This document shows, piece by piece, positions 36,981-48,286 of a stretch of DNA of 64,000 nucleotides; positions within the stretch are counted from its first letter, which is position 1, and each line of letters begins with the position of its first letter. Below the pieces are notes generated by a model. That model ran no database searches. It was not told the origin of the DNA and saw nothing but the letters and a program-made list of their open reading frames with translations. The position numbers and the translations under genes were made by a program. The stretch is from assembly GCA_033182465.1 (NCBI GenBank), contig CP137319.1, forward strand, positions 3,348,001 to 3,412,000, written 5' to 3'. Origin of the DNA: Sanghuangporus weigelae. Taxonomy: Eukaryota > Basidiomycota > Agaricomycetes > Hymenochaetales > Hymenochaetaceae.

Positions 36981-39585
36981 ATGTCGACCGAAGCTTTCAG
37001 CGAGACCCTTCGTTTCATTACGAATGTCAAGCTCGCCGAGCTAAGCAAAAAGAGCAACAAGTTCTCCGAGCATGTGTCTCGAGTTTTCGACGAGGCCAGT
37101 TCGCTTACAGACGTTGATGCCATCACGCGTCTTAAGATACTCGTCGACGGTCTACGGGTATGGCCTGGTGCCCGTACAGCTGACTTCAATCTCGAAGACA
37201 TCGAACGTTTCTTGGAACAAGCACGCAGAGCTCCTGATTTTCCACCCGACGTGATCGACGAGTGGAATCGTCAGGCTAAGGCGCAATTCGAAAATGAGGG
37301 CACACGCTTTGACTTTGCTCGTTTATTTGGCATGCTCGTAAAGGATTGGCTCATGTCGAATCCATTGAAGTCGCCGGATTCATCAATCGATACTAGCGAC
37401 GACCCGGATGTGTCTCGAAGGCAACCGTCGTTCTCGGAAGAGTTCGAAAACGTCAACGAGAAGCAGACTGTTGAACATAAAGAAACATTGGAATCGGTCA
37501 TATTCGAAGAAAAGAAGATCGACATTGCAATTCTGGAGAGCTATTTAGACGGCTTATTCGAAAGCAAAGAGTCAAAGGAGGAGTTGGAGAAAATGCGAGC
37601 CCGGATACGCAAATTCGCTTCGAGTTTGAAGGAACGACGAATCTCGATAGACGAATTGGAGCAAGTTATACAATCCGTGCTTCGCACGGATGTGCTGTCA
37701 GAAGGAAAGCAGGGAACGCTGAAGGAATTTCTTCTCAACCCGACGATCATGCAAGAGTTGGCAAGCGTTCTCAACATGCAACTATCGACGATCAAATCGT
37801 GGACGTGGCCAGAGGATGGTGTTGCGCTGGGACCCCAACGTCTCCTCAATGGACGAACGCGGTTTTATCTGGATGCTGAGATCCTCACGTGCCTCCTTCT
37901 GCACTTTCTGGTCAGTAGAGTTTAAGCAGAGTCTCATGCAACTCCTGAAGAGCGTGGTATGGAAGAAGTCACCGAAGAAGCTGAGCCGCGTCTATCATAT
38001 TCGGAGAGACGTCTTTTACGGCAAGGAGGATGCCAACATTGACAAGATTCGCCGGCAGTTTGACACGGAGCACTTCTTCATGTGTCAGCTGCCATCAGAA
38101 TTTGAAGTCACTGTCGATCAGTACGAGGAGGACCCGGGCCGGGGAGGCAATAGACTTGCATCACTTGGTTCGGTACTGGATGGCCCTCGCTTCGATACGC
38201 CGATCGACCTGAAGCAGTCGCTGTTGCACATTCTTTCGGCTGACATTGTCCTCACCGACGAGCTCCACGGACAGTGCACGGCCGTGCGCACGGATTTTGA
38301 ATGATTTGGTTCTTCGTTGGCGTTCGACACAATCACGACGGTCCTCAGGTTCTTTGGAGTGCCGGAAGAGGATGTCGCCTTTATGCAGGCGTTCCTCGCG
38401 TGTCCCATCAAGTTCAAGGATGATCCGTCGGGGCAGGTCCGGATGCGCAAGCGCGGAGTGCCGCTTTCGTACTCGTTCAGTACTCTGTTTGGCGAGTTGG
38501 TCATGTTCATAATGGACTTCGCTGTCAATCAGAAGTCAGACGGGTTGTTCCTCCATGGGATCCATGACCACATATGGTTCTGGGATCCAGACGAAACGCG
38601 TTGCGTCACAGCTTGGAAAGAGATGCAGCGTTATGCGTCGATCGCTGGTCTGACATTCAACATGGAGAAGACCGGGTCGGTCACGGTTGGAAAGGATGCG
38701 GTGCATGAAGAGTTGCCTCACGGTAACATCCGCTGGGGATTCTTGGTTATGGACCAAACTTCGAATGGACGGTTCAAAGTCGATCGGGGTATGATCGACA
38801 GATATGTTACGGAGCTGAAACGACAATTGGCATCAACGGGTTCCGTCTTTGGTTGGATTCAGGTCTATAACAAGTACATGGCGTTCATCATCCGCAATTG
38901 TGGAGAACCCTCGATCGTGTACGGAAAAGAACATATTGACGATATTATCGACAACCTCGCGCGCATACAGAAATCCCTTTTTGCCGGGAAAGGCGGTCAA
39001 GGCAATGGATCTTTTGCCACCGCAATCGCAAAGATGATCAAGGAAAAGTTCGACATGTCCCTGGAGGATGTCCCACTCGGCTGGTATCTCTGGCCCAACG
39101 CGGCGGGCGGGCTAGAAATAAAGGACCCGCTCGTTGACATGTTCCTTTTGCGTGATGGCTACGCCAGACGGGAGGATGGCGGTTCGATTGACCGAGTCGA
39201 AAGGTACCTGAAAAGATCAAACAAATATGACCTTGTGTCGGTCAATGATCCATTCTTTTCATTTGAGGAGTTCACGAAGGGCCGTGAGGAGAGGGGATTA
39301 TGGTGGTATTCGGCATACAAGGAGCTACTGAATCGTCCGAAGCAATGTACAGTCGCGTGCACACCGCGATTGCAAGCTTCGTTGAAGTTGCTCGATGACA
39401 GTATTAGTGCGTTTGGGGAAGCGACGGGTTGGCATACATTACTTCCGTATTGGCAGTGGATCATTGCGCTCCATCATGACGCAATGGTTAAGAAGTTCGG
39501 AAGCTTGGCGGTGGTTGATCCGGCGACTGTGCCTGCGGGCATAGTATCTGTCTTTAAAGGTTCGCGGATGAAGTGGGAACAGTAA
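36981..39585 (+). pseudogene. decayed reverse-transcriptase-related cellular gene (rvt-type)
   Basis: Reads as one coding region of about 870 codons broken at two places. Frame 1 runs from 36981 (MSTEAFSETLRFITNVKLAE) to about 37900 and includes SIKSWTWPEDG. The coding sense then continues in the next frame (WSVEFKQSLMQLLKSVVWKK), so a one-base frameshift lies at about 37895-37925. An in-frame TGA at 38302-38304 falls in RTDFE*FGSSLAFDT, where related proteins, as I recall them, have Trp. The downstream part has RT-like blocks: VPLSYSFSTLFGELVMFIMD, the polymerase-motif-C region GIHDHIWFWD, GLTFNMEKTGSV and GNIRWGFLVMD. No LTR, endonuclease or target-site duplication flanks it, and it is single copy here. 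This matches the cellular rvt genes described by Gladyshev and Arkhipova, by memory only. No intron I tried removes the TGA in frame. Confidence 0.7.
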
Positions 39586-39708
39586 AAGAAGATGTGTAAG
39601 AACAAAAAAATGTGTTATAGCGCAAACTTGTACCTAATAACAAAAGAACGGTCCTCAGTCTCTTTCGTGTATCACGAGTCCTATCTCTTCATATTCAAAT
39701 GATCCTAC

Positions 39709-41541
39709 TCATAACTTCGCCATGTGTGATCCAGCCAAAATACCCTGTTCTCTCAACATTCGCTCAGCCTCTCTCCATTCCACGTTCGGTAAAGCCGACC
39801 ACTGAATTTCCCACTTCTTGTAAATCTCCCGAGTGAGCTTTCCGAGCTCTATGTCAGAACCAGCGCGCGCACGCCCTTCGTCGATGTCCTCGGGAAGTTC
39901 GTTGAATTCATAAAGTAGGCCCGTCAATCGCGACCTCTCGGCAACATGGTTACCGAAAGGTCGACGAATAGCGTCGTATATCTTTAGAACTGAAACCAGG
40001 TTTTGATTCGTCACGTCCGGTGAAGCGAGTAGCTTCCCGAGGATATAGGAGTCCTTTTTGGTTTCGAGGAAGATTGGTTACAGGTCAAAGTGATCCTACG
40101 TAGAGAGCGCCCTTACCTCAATAGCTTGGCTTGCCCCTGCGCCAATATGCGTCGTCATTGCATGTGCCTATGGGCGCGATAGTGAGTTCCTTGTGGTAGG
40201 GGAAAGATATAAAAACAAAACTTACAGCATCTCCGAGTATGACTACAGGACCATCAACGTATGTCGGCAACCCTCGAACTTGACTAATTGCCCATCTCGA
40301 TACCTTCTCGCAGCACTGCACGTCGTCAAAGCATCCATGAGTGATTTGTCAGAGCAAGAAGGCGAGACGACGCACCGTAAGTAGGTTGAGCACCTCCGGC
40401 TCCCATCCTTTGTATTGATCAAGCATCTCCTGCTTAGAAACGTCGACGACAGCAGGTCCATCCAGCTCCTCCCCGTCAGCCCCTGGAACAGTTACAAAAG
40501 GTACGAGATTGACGACTCGACCTTCAGAAATCGGGTACGAGACGACATGCTAAAAGCAAAGTTTGATACTCAATAACTTGTAATATGGCACCGATTACGA
40601 ACTTTGTTCTTTCCGATGTACTGTGACCAATAAGAAGCCATTATAACCAAGTAAATCATCTAAGTATATCAGTACGCACTATCATAGGGGTGGTCGCAGC
40701 CTGATGACCTGGAGATTTTCTCAGGAGCGACTCGGACTCCACAAGACCACGATATGCATAAGTCCCTGACCAACTTGCCTGAATATGACTTCTCAGCTGC
40801 TTCTTGCGTGCTTCGTCTTCGGTCTTGTCCGCAAGCACCGTATACATCGTCGCGCGTGTTGCCGACTTGATCCCGTCTGCACCTGCTAATACGTCCGCTT
40901 CCGAAGAAGTACCGTCTGAAAAATGCAGAATGACCGAATCGCCTCTTCTCGTATATGAAACGAGACGCTTGTTGAAGTGGGCACGGAACATGAAGGGTGG
41001 TGGTAAGTTATCCGTGAGTACTTTCAACATGTCTGCACGATGAAGGGTGATCGAGCCATCTGGAGATCCACGAATGAGATACGCGGTACAGTGGCATGAT
41101 GATTGTCTACTCACAAGGGACAATCATCCTGGCAAAGTTGAAACCCTCCGTCTCCTGGTCACCCTTTCTGAAGCAGAACCCAGGCCCTAGTATACGATAA
41201 GCACATACAGCGGAAACGGCAGCATGCATCAAGACTCACTCAACTCGTCAACGGGCGGTTGTACGGCCATCTTTCCAAGCGTCTCGTCTAGACCGAGCTC
41301 CTGCATGATGAACCATGTCCTCTTCCATACAGAGATGCCTGCACCGATCTCAGTGAACTGAGGTAAGGCTTCGTATAGGTCAATTTGGATATCATCGCAA
41401 TGCTTTCCCAGGACCACTGCAAGAGAAAGACCGCCAATGCCCCCGCCGCTGAATAACGAGATATGTAATGAACTGTGCCAGCAATCTTGATAACGGCGAG
41501 ACGCACCAGATGGCCACGTGAATCCGGCGTCGCAACTGCAT
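39709..41541 (-). CDS. FAD-dependent monooxygenase (salicylate-hydroxylase-like)
   Basis: Class A flavoprotein hydroxylase acting on aromatic substrates with NAD(P)H; probably cytosolic. The start at 41541 is chosen because it alone gives MQLRRRIHVAIC spliced to GGGIGGLSLAVVLGKHC, the GxGxxG FAD motif; longer upstream frames do not splice into it. Other blocks: EALPQFTEIGAGISVWKRT, LHRADMLKVLTDNLPPPFMF, the DG motif VLAGADGIKSATRATMY, and the GD motif VVILGDA joined over an intron to AHAMTTHIGAGASQAIE. The C-terminus is GILAGSHMAKL with the stop at 39709-39711. About eight exons, all canonical. Its 3' end faces the rvt pseudogene 123 bp away. Confidence 0.87.
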
Positions 41542-42629
41542 GAACGACGAGCGCAACGATAGCAAAGGTCAACATGAACTCGGTCTTGAAATGGGCCAAA
41601 TATATTCGCATAGTTTCCACGATTGAAGTCATAGGACATGAATCTGGTGACTAAAAGAGTTCACATAGCGTGTAAATTTAGATCCTTAGTTGCTTCAAGT
41701 GGGTTTGGCGTCATGGTATGTTCAATTGCATCGGTGGATAGTGGATAGTGTTGTGCCAATTGAATGGATAAGATGAACATCGAGCAAGCAACTCAAGTTG
41801 CGTTCGTAGTCTAAAGGGCTGAGGATGTGGGAAACGCTTACATAACATTACAATTGCAACCCGTCGGCCCGTCGCGTCTAACGACTTTCATCCTTTTCAA
41901 TATCTTTTCGGTATCATGTATCAATCTGACTGCTAGAGATAAAATCAAATCAATCAGCGTTCTGAGGGTTTCGAATCAGGATAACTTTCTACTGCGGATT
42001 GTTGTAAGACGTAAGTACAACATACAATACCGAGGCATAGAATGTGTCCTGAATTCAAAGACCTCATCTGTCCTTTTCAGATGACCTTTATCGCAACGGA
42101 TACTCGCGGACTAGACTTGAAGAAGCCTGTTCAACCTAGCTCACTGTGGTGGACTTCCCGTTGGAAATTTATGGAAATAGCTACTGGAAAGGGATGACTC
42201 GACTTGGGCCTCTGCAACTCCTTCATTCCCTGGTCATGGCCATCGGGCCCTATTGCTAGCAGAATTTCTCCTTCTTGAAATTAGCGCCATATTCCGAAGC
42301 TCCAGTGAGCTTGTTTGTGGAGGAAAAACGCCTACGACGCAGACAGTCAGGCGCAAGGACAGAAACCCTCTCACGAACAGAGAGAGAAGCTAAAAGAATT
42401 TGCTTGCTTCGGAAGAGACCATAACGACAATCGTGGGGGATAGATCCAGATGGACCTATGCTGCGTCGTATTTGGCCTCTTGGCACAGTTGGACAAGCTC
42501 GCCCTGGACTTAGTTGTACTTGATTGTCCTTAAACCTTGTGAACAATTGTCTCCATTCTTGATCAGACTGAACCTCTCTTTTACTCTTCCACCATCTATT
42601 GCGACACTTCTTCGCCCCGTCGAAGCCTC
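41542..42629. other. intergenic, divergent promoters
   Basis: No gene is seen. It separates the FAD monooxygenase (minus) from kinase paralog 1 (plus) and should hold both promoters. Confidence 0.4.
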
Positions 42630-43953
42630 ATGAATCTCAAGAAAATACGCCATAAACTGCTTTTCAGTGAACCACCTAAAATTACCTGGAGTTTATATGA
42701 GCTAGCTGAAGATGAAATCTGGCGGAGAGATCGTTATTCGCTGCTTGAATCTCAAGGTTACCGTCTGCGCGATCGACTACGGCCAGGATGGGTACCTTCA
42801 TAGAAATTAGACCCGAAGAGGCACCCGGAGGACCACGAGGATACCGCTTCCAGCCATGTACGCATACTGCTCGTGTTTAGTTGTCTATCTCTTGGTTACC
42901 AAACGTCCTAGCATCCTTTTATCACGCATGCTGCTCGTGTCTCCGATGGCTCGAATGTCATCATTAAGAAAATCAGGAAAAGCAGCGATGAAAAGTCGAT
43001 AGCAGTCTACCTGTCTTCTCTGAAGGATCAGGAGAATCATTGTGTGCCGATCATTGACTCATTCTCGGACAAAGCAGAAGATTATACCGAGTTTCTCGTC
43101 ATGCCGATATTGCGCAGATTCAATAGTCCTTCGTTTCGTACAGTCAATGAAGTCATCGACTTCGTGAAACAGACACTCAAGGTTCGTCAACGTCACGTTC
43201 ACTAACGGTATGCTTACAAGAACCATCCCTAGGGAGTCGCCTTCATACATTCTAAGAATATCGCACATAGGTATGAGGGAACTCGTCGACCGCTGATAAA
43301 TTCACTAACATCGAGTACCGCTAGAGATTGTTCGGATTTAAATATCATGTTAGATGGAACACTGATGTTTCCAGAGGGCTTTCATCCTGTCCGTCAAATC
43401 ATGGACAGGAGTTCTATAAAGCTTGCGAAGTACAGAAGCCGAAGCAATAGCCCAGGCACGAAGTATTACTTCACAGACTTCGGATTGTCTTCGCGATTTG
43501 ATGATATGGACTCGGAGCATCTTGTGACCGGTCGCAGATGCCAGGTTTATGTCCCGGAACTCTCGGATACGATTCCCTATGATCCATTCGCAGTGGATAT
43601 TTATCTACTCGGCGATGTCTACAAGAAGAATTTCGTTGAAGTACGTCTACTTACTTACCGCTACTCAGTGCGTGACTTAACATTCTCATCAGAAATATTC
43701 GAACGCTCGGTTTCTGAAACCTCTCGTGGAATGCATGACGCAAATAGTCCCTTCTGAGCGCCCCAAAGCCGATGCCGCTTTGAAACAACTTGAGAATCTC
43801 GTTTCTCCAATGTCCAAGTCATCGCTGCGACGGAGGCTGATGAAGAACAACATAGGACGAACATCTCATTTCCTCCTCAACATCAGTTGTACCACCCGCG
43901 AGGGAGTCTATGTCGTCAAGCGTATAGTCAATAAACAATACACGCGAGCCTGA
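42630..43953 (+). pseudogene. fungal protein-kinase-like gene, paralog 1, nonsense mutation
   Basis: Protein-kinase fold of a family expanded in mushrooms. Exon 1 starts at 42630 (MNLKKIRHKLLFSEPPKITW) and has ELAEDEIWRRDRYSLLESQG, then GWVPS followed by TAG at 42801-42803. The paralog at 44.6-45.8 kb has Trp there (DWVPSWLNTSKDP), and the reading frame continues sensibly after the stop, so this is a TGG-to-TAG change. Later exons: ARVSDGSNVIIKKI (the ATP-site Lys), FLVMPILRRF (hinge), IHSKNIAHR|DCSDLNIML (catalytic loop), KYYFTDFGLSS (DFG) and PYDPFAVDIYLLG. Apart from the nonsense codon it looks intact. A downstream start that skips the N-lobe extension is possible but has no good Met. Confidence 0.72.
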
Positions 43954-44552
43954 CGAATTTGTCCTAAAAGTATTGTTGCAATTGATCAGGCTTGCGAACG
44001 AAATGAATCTACAATTCTCAGCGTCAGAAAGTGTATAACTAACATCGGTCATAGATGCCGCAGGATATAATCTGTCCGTTGCATGGTGTTGTTTCTTGTC
44101 CTTATCATTCTCCAGCCATTGTATCGCTGTGCAGAATCAACGACAATGCAATCGCCTCGTCAGGTTCTTGCTTACCAAGAGCAGCCTTTCTTTTGTCCGG
44201 AACCAATAAAATTCATGAAAGTACTCATAACATAACATTAGGCAACAATCAAGGTAGCGGGACGCATACGAACATAATGAACCCAGATGACTCGGAGACT
44301 CCCAAATTGAGTCGGATATTCTTCCGTTCATCTCGCTCGTAGCACATCGTTTCTATTATCAGAATTCTGCCTCACGGCCGAAAACGTCAAGGCGAGCTCC
44401 TTACAACGAATACCCTAAAGTATCACGATTCATTTTCAACATTAGAGGATTCCTACTTATCATTACATATACCGACAAAAGAAGGGGTCTATTATCCCTA
44501 GAGAACAGAAGTATTTTCTGCATAAGGTTCGCGATATGTACAGTATAAAATG
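43954..44552. other. gap between tail-to-tail kinase paralogs
   Basis: About 0.6 kb with no gene seen. It contains the 3' ends of both kinase paralogs. Confidence 0.4.
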
Positions 44553-45773
44553 TCAAAGCAAGAAATTACATGTATTGAGCACGGGTCTCACGGCGAGAAC
44601 GATTTCTCTTCCAAAAGAGCGAATGTCATGAAAAAATGATGCTATCTTCCCAATTCCTGCCTCTTTCAACCGTTGTCTACGGGAATATTCTGAGAGGGAG
44701 AAGACGAGCTCTATGTATTGTTCCAAGGCCTCAGAGGCGGATGGACGCTTTGTTGGTTCCTCTTGCGTCATAATATCGACAAGAGGTATTATGAATTGCA
44801 TATTACTATATTTCTTTCATGGAATGTAATACGTCGGTAAAAGGACGGAGCACCAGAAAGGAAGAATAGCTGCGTACCGTTACGAAGTTCCGTTTGAAGA
44901 CGTTTCCGAGTATAAAGATGTCTACCGGAAATGGATCATAACTATCGACGGTTGAGAGTTCTGGTACATCTTTGTCGAGACCAGCTTTACCCATCACCAA
45001 TCGTGTTTCTCCTTCCAGAAAAGGACTCGAGATGCCAAAATCTGTGAAAAAGTATTTCACTCCCAGTACATCGCTGCGCCGAAGAGGACGTGCTCGTTTG
45101 CCGTGAGCATCCAAATCCCAATAGCTTGGATGAAAACCATCTGGATACATCCCAGCTGCATCAAACATTATGTTCTTGTCGGAGCAATCCCTTCAGAAGC
45201 TAGGTGTCAGATGTGATTTGTCTGCGCTGTTGATGACCGTCTGACCTGTGTGCAATCCCGAGTTTATGCATAAATGTCAGTCCCTGTTAATACAGAGTGT
45301 GTAAGTCCAATGTATTTGAAGCGTCGGCTTACTAACCTCCAAAGCCTGCTTCATGAAGTCAAGCACCTCTTCGACGTTGAAGAAGGATGGTTCATCGAAC
45401 GGTCGGAGTAAGCGCATCACGAGGAATTCCACGCATGGCTCTGACTCGTCCCTGATAACATCAAGAATCGGTACACAATGATTCCTAGGGTCATTCGAGT
45501 GATCAGCGGACGAAAGGTAAACGGCAATTTTTGATTCTGTCGAGTTTCGATCTACAGTCTTGAGCATGACTTTCAATCCGTCCGACATGCGTTCCGCATC
45601 GATCAAGGAAGGTAGCTACTTTGGGGTCAATAAGAGCTGACGCAGCGCAACATGTAGATGAGAATAAGAAACAAACCGGTTAAAAAGAGAATCTTCACAG
45701 AGCAATGGATCTTTCGACGTATTCAGCCAAGAGGGAACCCAATCAACTCTGAAGCGCGGACGAAGGAGGTATC
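44553..45773 (-). pseudogene. fungal protein-kinase-like gene, paralog 2, main part (split by Copia)
   Basis: Minus-strand kinase with SLIDAERMSDGLKVMLKTVD (ATP-site Lys), VEFLVMRLLRPFDEPSF (hinge), MHKLGIAHR|DCSDKNIMFD (catalytic loop), KYFFTDFGISSPFL (DFG), PELSTVDSYDPFPVDIFILG and the C-lobe up to the stop at 44553. At 45773 the coding sequence (YLLRPRFRVDWVPSWLNTSK) is cut off by a Copia LTR. The missing 5' part of the same exon is at 63505-63708, and the 5-bp GTATC/GATAC duplication is present at both breaks. The gene was therefore a normal kinase until the insertion. It is tail-to-tail with paralog 1. Confidence 0.85.
45769..45773. repeat. Copia target-site duplication, left copy
   Basis: GTATC directly precedes the left Copia LTR. 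The matching GTATC is at 63505-63509, directly after the right LTR. Five bases is the usual Copia duplication length. Confidence 0.9.
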
Positions 45774-46059
45774 TGTTGTGAGGGAGCGAACACGAATATC
45801 CGAGAGGAAAACTCTCTATTATTTTGTTATACAGTTTTTACAGCGGTTTTATAATACTGAAGGGATCTGAGACATAAGTCGGGATAGAACGGTAAAGAAA
45901 TAGAATGGTAATACAATTCAAAAAGTGAAAGAGAATTGACAAACAAGAATGACAAGCACAAAACCGAAAGAATGCAAATGATTAATAAATACCATATATT
46001 CATTCCAAACGGCAAGTGAAACAACTCGATCGGAACTTCGACAGTTTGATAATCCAACA
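45774..46059 (-). repeat. Copia 3' LTR (286 bp)
   Basis: TGTTGTGAGGG...AATCCAACA. It matches 63219-63504 with one base difference noticed. Flanked on the left by the TSD GTATC. Confidence 0.93.
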
Positions 46060-46334
46060 CTCCCCCTCAAAGTGTGCGAAGTCCAAGTTCCGAAGCAAAA
46101 TGTTTGACTTTGAAAGATGGCAGAGGTTTTGTAAATATGTCGGCTGTCATGTCCTCGGTAGGACAAAACACGAGTCGAATTTTATTTTCCTCGATGAGCC
46201 ATCGAATGAAGTGATATCGAACATCGATATGTTTTGTTCGAGCGTTGAACTGACGTTCTTTGGTAATGGAAATCGCGGATTTGTTGTCAGAAAAGATGGT
46301 TGTTGGTTGAAGAGACGTCTTGAATAATTGATAA
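46060..46334 (-). pseudogene. Copia polypurine tract and C-terminal RNase H fragment of pol
   Basis: Minus strand, ending at the TGA at 46067-46069, then the polypurine tract GAGGGGGAG (46068-46060) next to the 3' LTR. The frame encodes the last part of Copia RNase H: TTIFSDNKSAISITKERQ, TKHIDVRYHFIRWLIEE, PTEDMTADIFTKPLP. It is separated from the rest of pol (58626-60055) by the 12.3-kb Gypsy insertion and rejoins it in frame when one GATAA copy is removed. Confidence 0.88.
46330..46334. repeat. Gypsy target-site duplication, left copy
   Basis: GATAA precedes the left Gypsy LTR. GATAA also directly follows the right LTR at 58626-58630. Confidence 0.9.
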
Positions 46335-47846
46335 TGTTAGGGAGTAGGCCCGGGGTTACACCGGTTTGATCCTTTTGCCTAAGCAGCGGTGTGTTGTGCA
46401 GAGGTGATCTTATCTACCCACGTCTGGCTGTACCACGCGGTCCCTTACTAGCCTTCCTAGTCGCGGTCCGAGTTATGGATGCTTTCAGATACGAGGTAAT
46501 AGTAAAGCAGATTGGGATTTCCAAAAGGCGTGATAGTACAAAGCACACAGTAATAGCTCGCTGTAGGGCAAGCTTTACACCAGTGTGTTAAGAGGATCGA
46601 AAGATGGGGAAATGAGGGCCTAATCCTACAACTATTTATGCTCCCAGATATTCCATTTTCCGTCCTATTTCTTACTCATCCTGTCTCCACTTTACTCCAC
46701 TTTCCTCCACCATTACATCTGTTCCTTTGTCATCCTGCTGCGCTTCGCTCCACTTTGCTCCAATCTTTGTAAGGTCGTCTCCACTATGACAGAATTCTTT
46801 GGAGTTGCTGACTGAGACAATAGAGGTGGTGCTCCGATATGGAATGCTCCACTGTCAGTACTCCATAACGATGTCATTGCCGTCATTGAGTGGCATCTTT
46901 GCTCTTGGAGCGATGTAGGCTGCTCGGTATGTGATTCTTCGGAATTCATCTCGAGGTCCAGCGAGGGTAAGCATAACTCGCACGTCAGTGTTAAGGTGTC
47001 GGGTCGGTGTAGAGTATGGTCCAAGGCATATCATGAACTGCATAAGCTCTGCTGGTGGGTTCTGCTGGGTTCTGGTGACTAGCCATGCTTTGCCTTCGTA
47101 TCGTATATCTCGAATGTAGCGCCATATCCTTCGTTGTATAAGGAGTTGTAATTGCTTGGTTTCCAGGTTCGCATCTCTCGGTAAATAAAGGTTTGCCTGT
47201 ATCGTAGATGCTGGGCATGGTGTGTGCAACTCCGGTCTATACCATCCAATCATTCTCCAAGTTATCGGGTTCGCAGTTCGAGGGGTTCGAGTTGTGATCG
47301 TTAGTTCCTCTCGTTTCTTGGGTACTATTGGGTTTGGTGGATTGGAATGCATTGTATCCTGAAGGTGTCGCTCGGTTTCGATGTGACAGTCACGCGTACC
47401 AACCGTTGCCGTGCATACTAAGTAGTATACTTCATAAAGGACCATGTAAACTCGTGCACAGACTTGACAGTGCTGAAATGCCAGTGAGGTCTCCATAAAC
47501 CTTATTAGCCTTTAGCCTTTTAGCGTTTAGGCTTTAGTAGTTGTGCTTCTGGACTTCTAAGAAGTTTGATCGCTTCTTTTGATCGAGGTCGCTCTGGTTG
47601 CTTGGTCGGCGGCGTTAGAGTGGTAGTCCGCGGCAATAGGCGGTCGGCGGTGTTAGCTGTTAGCGGGATTACGTATCCGCTTCGGTGCTTCTAGCGCTCG
47701 GGTGGTAACGGGTTACTGTTGCCTAGGCCGCTCGATTGCTTGGGCCTTTGATAGCTGGCTTGGTTACCGGTCGCGTTTGGAAAGCTGATCGTGTAGATCT
47801 GTTGATCGTGTCGATCCTGATGCGAGTTTTTGAGCGGATCCTTTCA
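46335..47846 (-). repeat. Gypsy 3' LTR (1512 bp)
   Basis: TGTTAGGGAGTAGG...GATCCTTTCA on the plus strand. Next to it (47847-47862) the minus strand reads CTTAGGGGGGGTGTAG, the element's polypurine tract. The long U3 carries a 213-codon ORF. Confidence 0.95.
46855..47496 (-). CDS. U3-encoded ORF in the Gypsy 3' LTR (213 aa)
   Basis: Open frame inside the LTR on the element's coding strand, lying in U3 and so downstream of pol in the genomic RNA. It starts METSLAFQHCQVCARVYMVL (with a CxxC) and has PRTANPITWRMIGWYRPELH, RRIWRYIRDIRYEGKAWLVT and ELMQFMICLGPYSTP. No known domain is recognised. An identical copy is in the 5' LTR at 57634-58275. Its position recalls U3-located accessory genes of some retroviruses. 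Whether it is translated is not shown by the sequence. Confidence 0.5.
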   Translation of the reverse strand: METSLAFQHCQVCARVYMVLYEVYYLVCTATVGTRDCHIETERHLQDTMHSNPPNPIVPKKREELTITTRTPRTANPITWRMIGWYRPELHTPCPASTIQANLYLPRDANLETKQLQLLIQRRIWRYIRDIRYEGKAWLVTRTQQNPPAELMQFMICLGPYSTPTRHLNTDVRVMLTLAGPRDEFRRITYRAAYIAPRAKMPLNDGNDIVMEY

Positions 47847-47970
47847 CTACACCCCCCCTAAGATGAACTTTCGGAGAAATGTTCATCCTAATCCGTGAGA
47901 AAGCTCGGATAAAGGGTCGCCTAGTGATGGTTGATTTTTGCTATCAAACCATCATCATCTCTGCTCCAAA

Positions 47971-48286
47971 ATGTCGAAAGTCGCCGCTGCTGTTACTGTT
48001 TTTGTCGTTATTGTCGCGATTTTCGGCATAAATCATTGGATTTTGGAGCGTAAGAGGCGTGCTCAGGTAAGTGATGCATGCTCTGTGCCGTTTCGAGTTG
48101 TTAATCATCCTCTAGGAGGCTGACTTCGAAATGCAATCGTTCCAGCGCGATGTTACTACTGTCGCGCTTCGAGTTCACCTTGCGCTCGGTTATGACGTTG
48201 AGGATATCGATCCAGTCGTCGAAAATGCAGGTATTGCTTCGCAGGAACGTCGTGAAAAGGGTGTCTGGGAAGACATTGACTTGTAA
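47971..48286 (+). CDS. antisense spliced gene for a small single-pass membrane protein inside the Gypsy
   Basis: Runs opposite to the element, in the 3' internal region between ORF3 and the 3' LTR. Exon 1, 47971-48066 (32 codons): MSKVAAAVTVFVVIVAIFGI, a strong TM segment (about residues 4-22), then NHWILERKRRAQ, a basic stop-transfer. Intron 48067-48115 is 49 bp with a consensus donor GTAAGT and acceptor CTCTAG. Exon 2, 48116-48286: EADFEMQSFQRDVTTVALRV, then LALGYDVEDIDPVVENAGIA and an acidic end (WEDIDL, TAA). The protein is 88 residues, likely N-out/C-in or signal-anchored with an acidic soluble tail. Splicing removes the exon-1 readthrough stop and opens 56 codons, which is unlikely by chance. 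No family recognised. Confidence 0.68.

Noticed and set aside
38282-38349. Possible intron removing the TGA of the rvt pseudogene
   Set aside because: GTGCGC...CTCAG ends exist but splicing them shifts the frame, and it would delete a conserved block.
46391-46591. 66-aa plus-strand ORF in the Gypsy LTRs (also at 57170)
   Set aside because: Short, antisense to the LTR transcript and overlapping R/U5 signals; its exact repetition only reflects the duplicated LTR.
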